Shown: positions 6,337 through 7,568 of the stretch, one piece after another
How positions within the stretch are numbered: the first letter of the stretch is position 1
How the letters are laid out: the number at the start of each line of letters is the position of its first letter
Source of the DNA: an uncultured bacterium
Lineage (GTDB): Bacteria > Bacteroidota > Bacteroidia > Chitinophagales > Chitinophagaceae
Assembly (NCBI GenBank): GCA_903957405.1
Contig: CAJBPC010000341.1
Coordinates: forward strand, 1 to 7,568
Direction of reading: 5' to 3'
DNA: 7,568 nucleotides
Made by a program: the position numbers and the translations under genes
Notes under the pieces: generated by a model
The model's input: only the letters and a program-made list of their open reading frames with translations
What the model was told of the DNA's origin: nothing
Databases searched by the model: none

Positions 6337-6948
6337 ATGGATCTTGACTCGATGAAGTCCGGCATCATTCGAAAACTTGAAGAGCATCCAACGGGACATG
6401 TGAAATCTGATTTTCGCTTCAACCCTCTTGCCAGCAGCCTGCTCCAAAAGATCACTCGGAATATCCGATGGGAACTTGCCATTTATCTGATATCCGGCGT
6501 CGGATTCATCATCATGGCATTCCTGGAAAAGCGGGAGGCATTAAAAATCTATTTCAGCATCTTCAGTGTCCCGATTCTGATCTTTGTCCCGATATATCTC
6601 GCCCTTTTGAAACGAATTGCTCATCTGATGCAGACTGCGGCTCCCGTCAAAGAGGCCGTCGCAGAACTGCTGAACATACTTAAGTCATACAGCCATCGCT
6701 ATCAGCAGTTCAACACACTAATAGTTCCCGTATGCATGTATACCATGCTTTTTCTCATCGAAATGCACGAAAAAGTCTCGGAAGATCTGAACGACTTTTG
6801 GTCTCTTTTCATGTTTTTTACGGCCATTACGGGGGTCATCACCATCATCAGTCATTTCATTTCAAAGGCCTACGTAAATTGGCTGTATGGCCATCACATA
6901 AAGGAGTTGGAAAAGCAGTTGAAGGAATTCGATGGCTTGGATGAGTGA
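6337..6948 (+). CDS. Four-helix membrane protein paired with the ECF sigma factor, possible anti-sigma factor
   Basis: This 203-residue protein has a cytoplasmic-looking N-terminal region of about 45 residues, then two helices (46-63 and 70-91), a ~35-residue polar amphipathic segment (92-126), two more helices (127-143 and 154-175) and a charged tail with YGHHIKELEKQLKEF that is likely a coiled coil. I see no zinc-binding HxxxCxxC motif and no FecR-type domain, so it is not a standard anti-sigma factor. Its position, 4 bp after the sigma gene, is the place where such regulators lie in most ECF operons. Small membrane proteins with a WLYG-type C-terminal helix are, as I recall, often found behind ECF sigma genes in Bacteroidota. 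A sigma-holding role, through the N-terminal part, the central segment or the tail, is inference. Confidence 0.8.
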   Translation: MDLDSMKSGIIRKLEEHPTGHVKSDFRFNPLASSLLQKITRNIRWELAIYLISGVGFIIMAFLEKREALKIYFSIFSVPILIFVPIYLALLKRIAHLMQTAAPVKEAVAELLNILKSYSHRYQQFNTLIVPVCMYTMLFLIEMHEKVSEDLNDFWSLFMFFTAITGVITIISHFISKAYVNWLYGHHIKELEKQLKEFDGLDE

Positions 6949-7568
6949 AGCCCATTGAGCGCTGCATGCCGATCATTCCATTTGTCATGGAGACCTGAGT
7001 TCCGGCCGATATAATTTGTCCACATGAATACAGTCTGTATCATCACCACTCGGTTCAGAAAGCGTTTTTCTGTCCCCAGGAGCACTCTTTTGCTGATCGC
7101 TCCGCATCGATGGGGACGAATTCCAAGGATTTTCCACGCCACATCCACATAGACATCAATTTCCCATGGATGATGGGATCGAACACTCCCGTCAGCATGA
7201 GCTCAGTTTGGATGTGTTTACGGAATGTTGGTTTCATTCTTGAATTTTCCTCAAGCGTTTCATTCGGCGTGCCTTGTGAGCGGTTTGTAGGATGGCGTCT
7301 TATCCGGTATGATTGCAGCATGGATCGAATGCAAATTCTCATTTCTAAGAATTGGCAAATTATCTTTTAAGACCCCGTCTTTCAGTGATGATATCTCACT
7401 GGTCATTCGGTCCGTCATGGTGAACCTATCTGTCATGACAGCATGAACGTTGATGGCATGTCCTTTGCTTTAGGTTGGGATGTTTGATGCATAAAAACCA
7501 TGTTGCTTATATTCATTTGGTACATGTCCTTTTGACGAAGTCGACACACTTTTATCTGCTGAGTCGTC
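6949..7568. other. 620-bp stretch without a convincing gene
   Basis: No frame gives a protein I recognise. Several overlapping minus-strand ORFs (about 6894-7148, 7055-7342, 7260-7436) look unlike known families, and none has a clear start signal. At the right edge one minus-strand frame is open from 7568 to a stop at 7470-7472 and could be the last ~32 residues of a gene outside the window. A second minus frame is open from the edge to a TGA that overlaps the ATG at 7436. There are two small inverted repeats, AAGAC-CCC-GTCTT at 7369-7381 and CAGTGA/TCACTG at 7383-7401. I found no terminator with a clear T-run after the sigma operon. Confidence 0.5.
7260..7436 (-). CDS. Doubtful small ORF (58 residues) with an internal repeat
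   Basis: The protein begins MTDRFTMTDRMTSEISSLKD and ends PSYKPLTRHAE. Its first 12 residues are two copies of MTDRxT, and the copies use different codons for Thr, Asp and Arg, which is what selection on protein would leave. The ATG overlaps a stop codon in another minus frame as ATGA, the arrangement seen in coupled genes. Against it, there is no homology I recognise, no promoter I can place, and an ORF of this size is expected by chance. It could also be a piece of a decayed gene, since the same frame is open on the far side of a single stop at 7470-7472 to the window edge. Confidence 0.2.
   Translation of the reverse strand: MTDRFTMTDRMTSEISSLKDGVLKDNLPILRNENLHSIHAAIIPDKTPSYKPLTRHAE

Noticed and set aside
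7369..7401. Two adjacent small inverted repeats as a terminator
   Set aside because: The stems are only 5-6 bp and neither is followed by a T-run; the second lies far from any convincing gene end.

Overview
The window looks like chromosomal DNA of a Bacteroidota bacterium, most likely from the Chitinophagales/Chitinophagaceae side of the phylum (inference). The signs are a TonB-dependent outer-membrane receptor, an ECF sigma factor followed by a small four-helix membrane protein, a SAP/DUF6434 protein, start codons with A/T-rich leaders instead of Shine-Dalgarno sites, and one good match to the Bacteroidota -33/-7 promoter. Base composition is moderate. I see no rRNA, tRNA, CRISPR array, transposase or phage gene.

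Layout. 1-1764 (+) is the C-terminal part of a TonB-dependent receptor cut by the window edge, closed by a hairpin at 1783-1808 that lies between convergent genes. 1869-2836 (-) holds a MarR-family regulator and, downstream, a DUF6069-type four-helix membrane protein. Each is preceded by a copy of the same 16-bp palindrome, which suggests a self-contained, autoregulated MarR module. 2885-3614 has no intact gene; part of it (about 3010-3300, minus strand) may be an eroded coding region. 3615-4205 (+) is a SAP/DUF6434 protein. 4311-4463 (-) is a 50-residue Lmo0937-like membrane protein with its own promoter. 4659-5714 (+) is a probably exported esterase of the enterochelin-esterase/esterase D type. 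5820-6948 (+) is a two-gene operon of an ECF sigma factor and a membrane protein that may regulate it. 6949-7568 has no convincing gene, only short minus-strand ORFs.

How the parts work together. The best-supported regulatory unit is MarR plus the DUF6069 protein, joined by the shared operator. The second unit is the sigma factor and its membrane partner, only 4 bp apart, with a terminator-like hairpin just in front of the sigma start. The receptor, the SAP protein, the small membrane protein and the esterase appear to be independent transcription units. I did not find a clear, wholly new multi-gene system. The twin operator and the sigma/membrane pair are the observations most worth testing.
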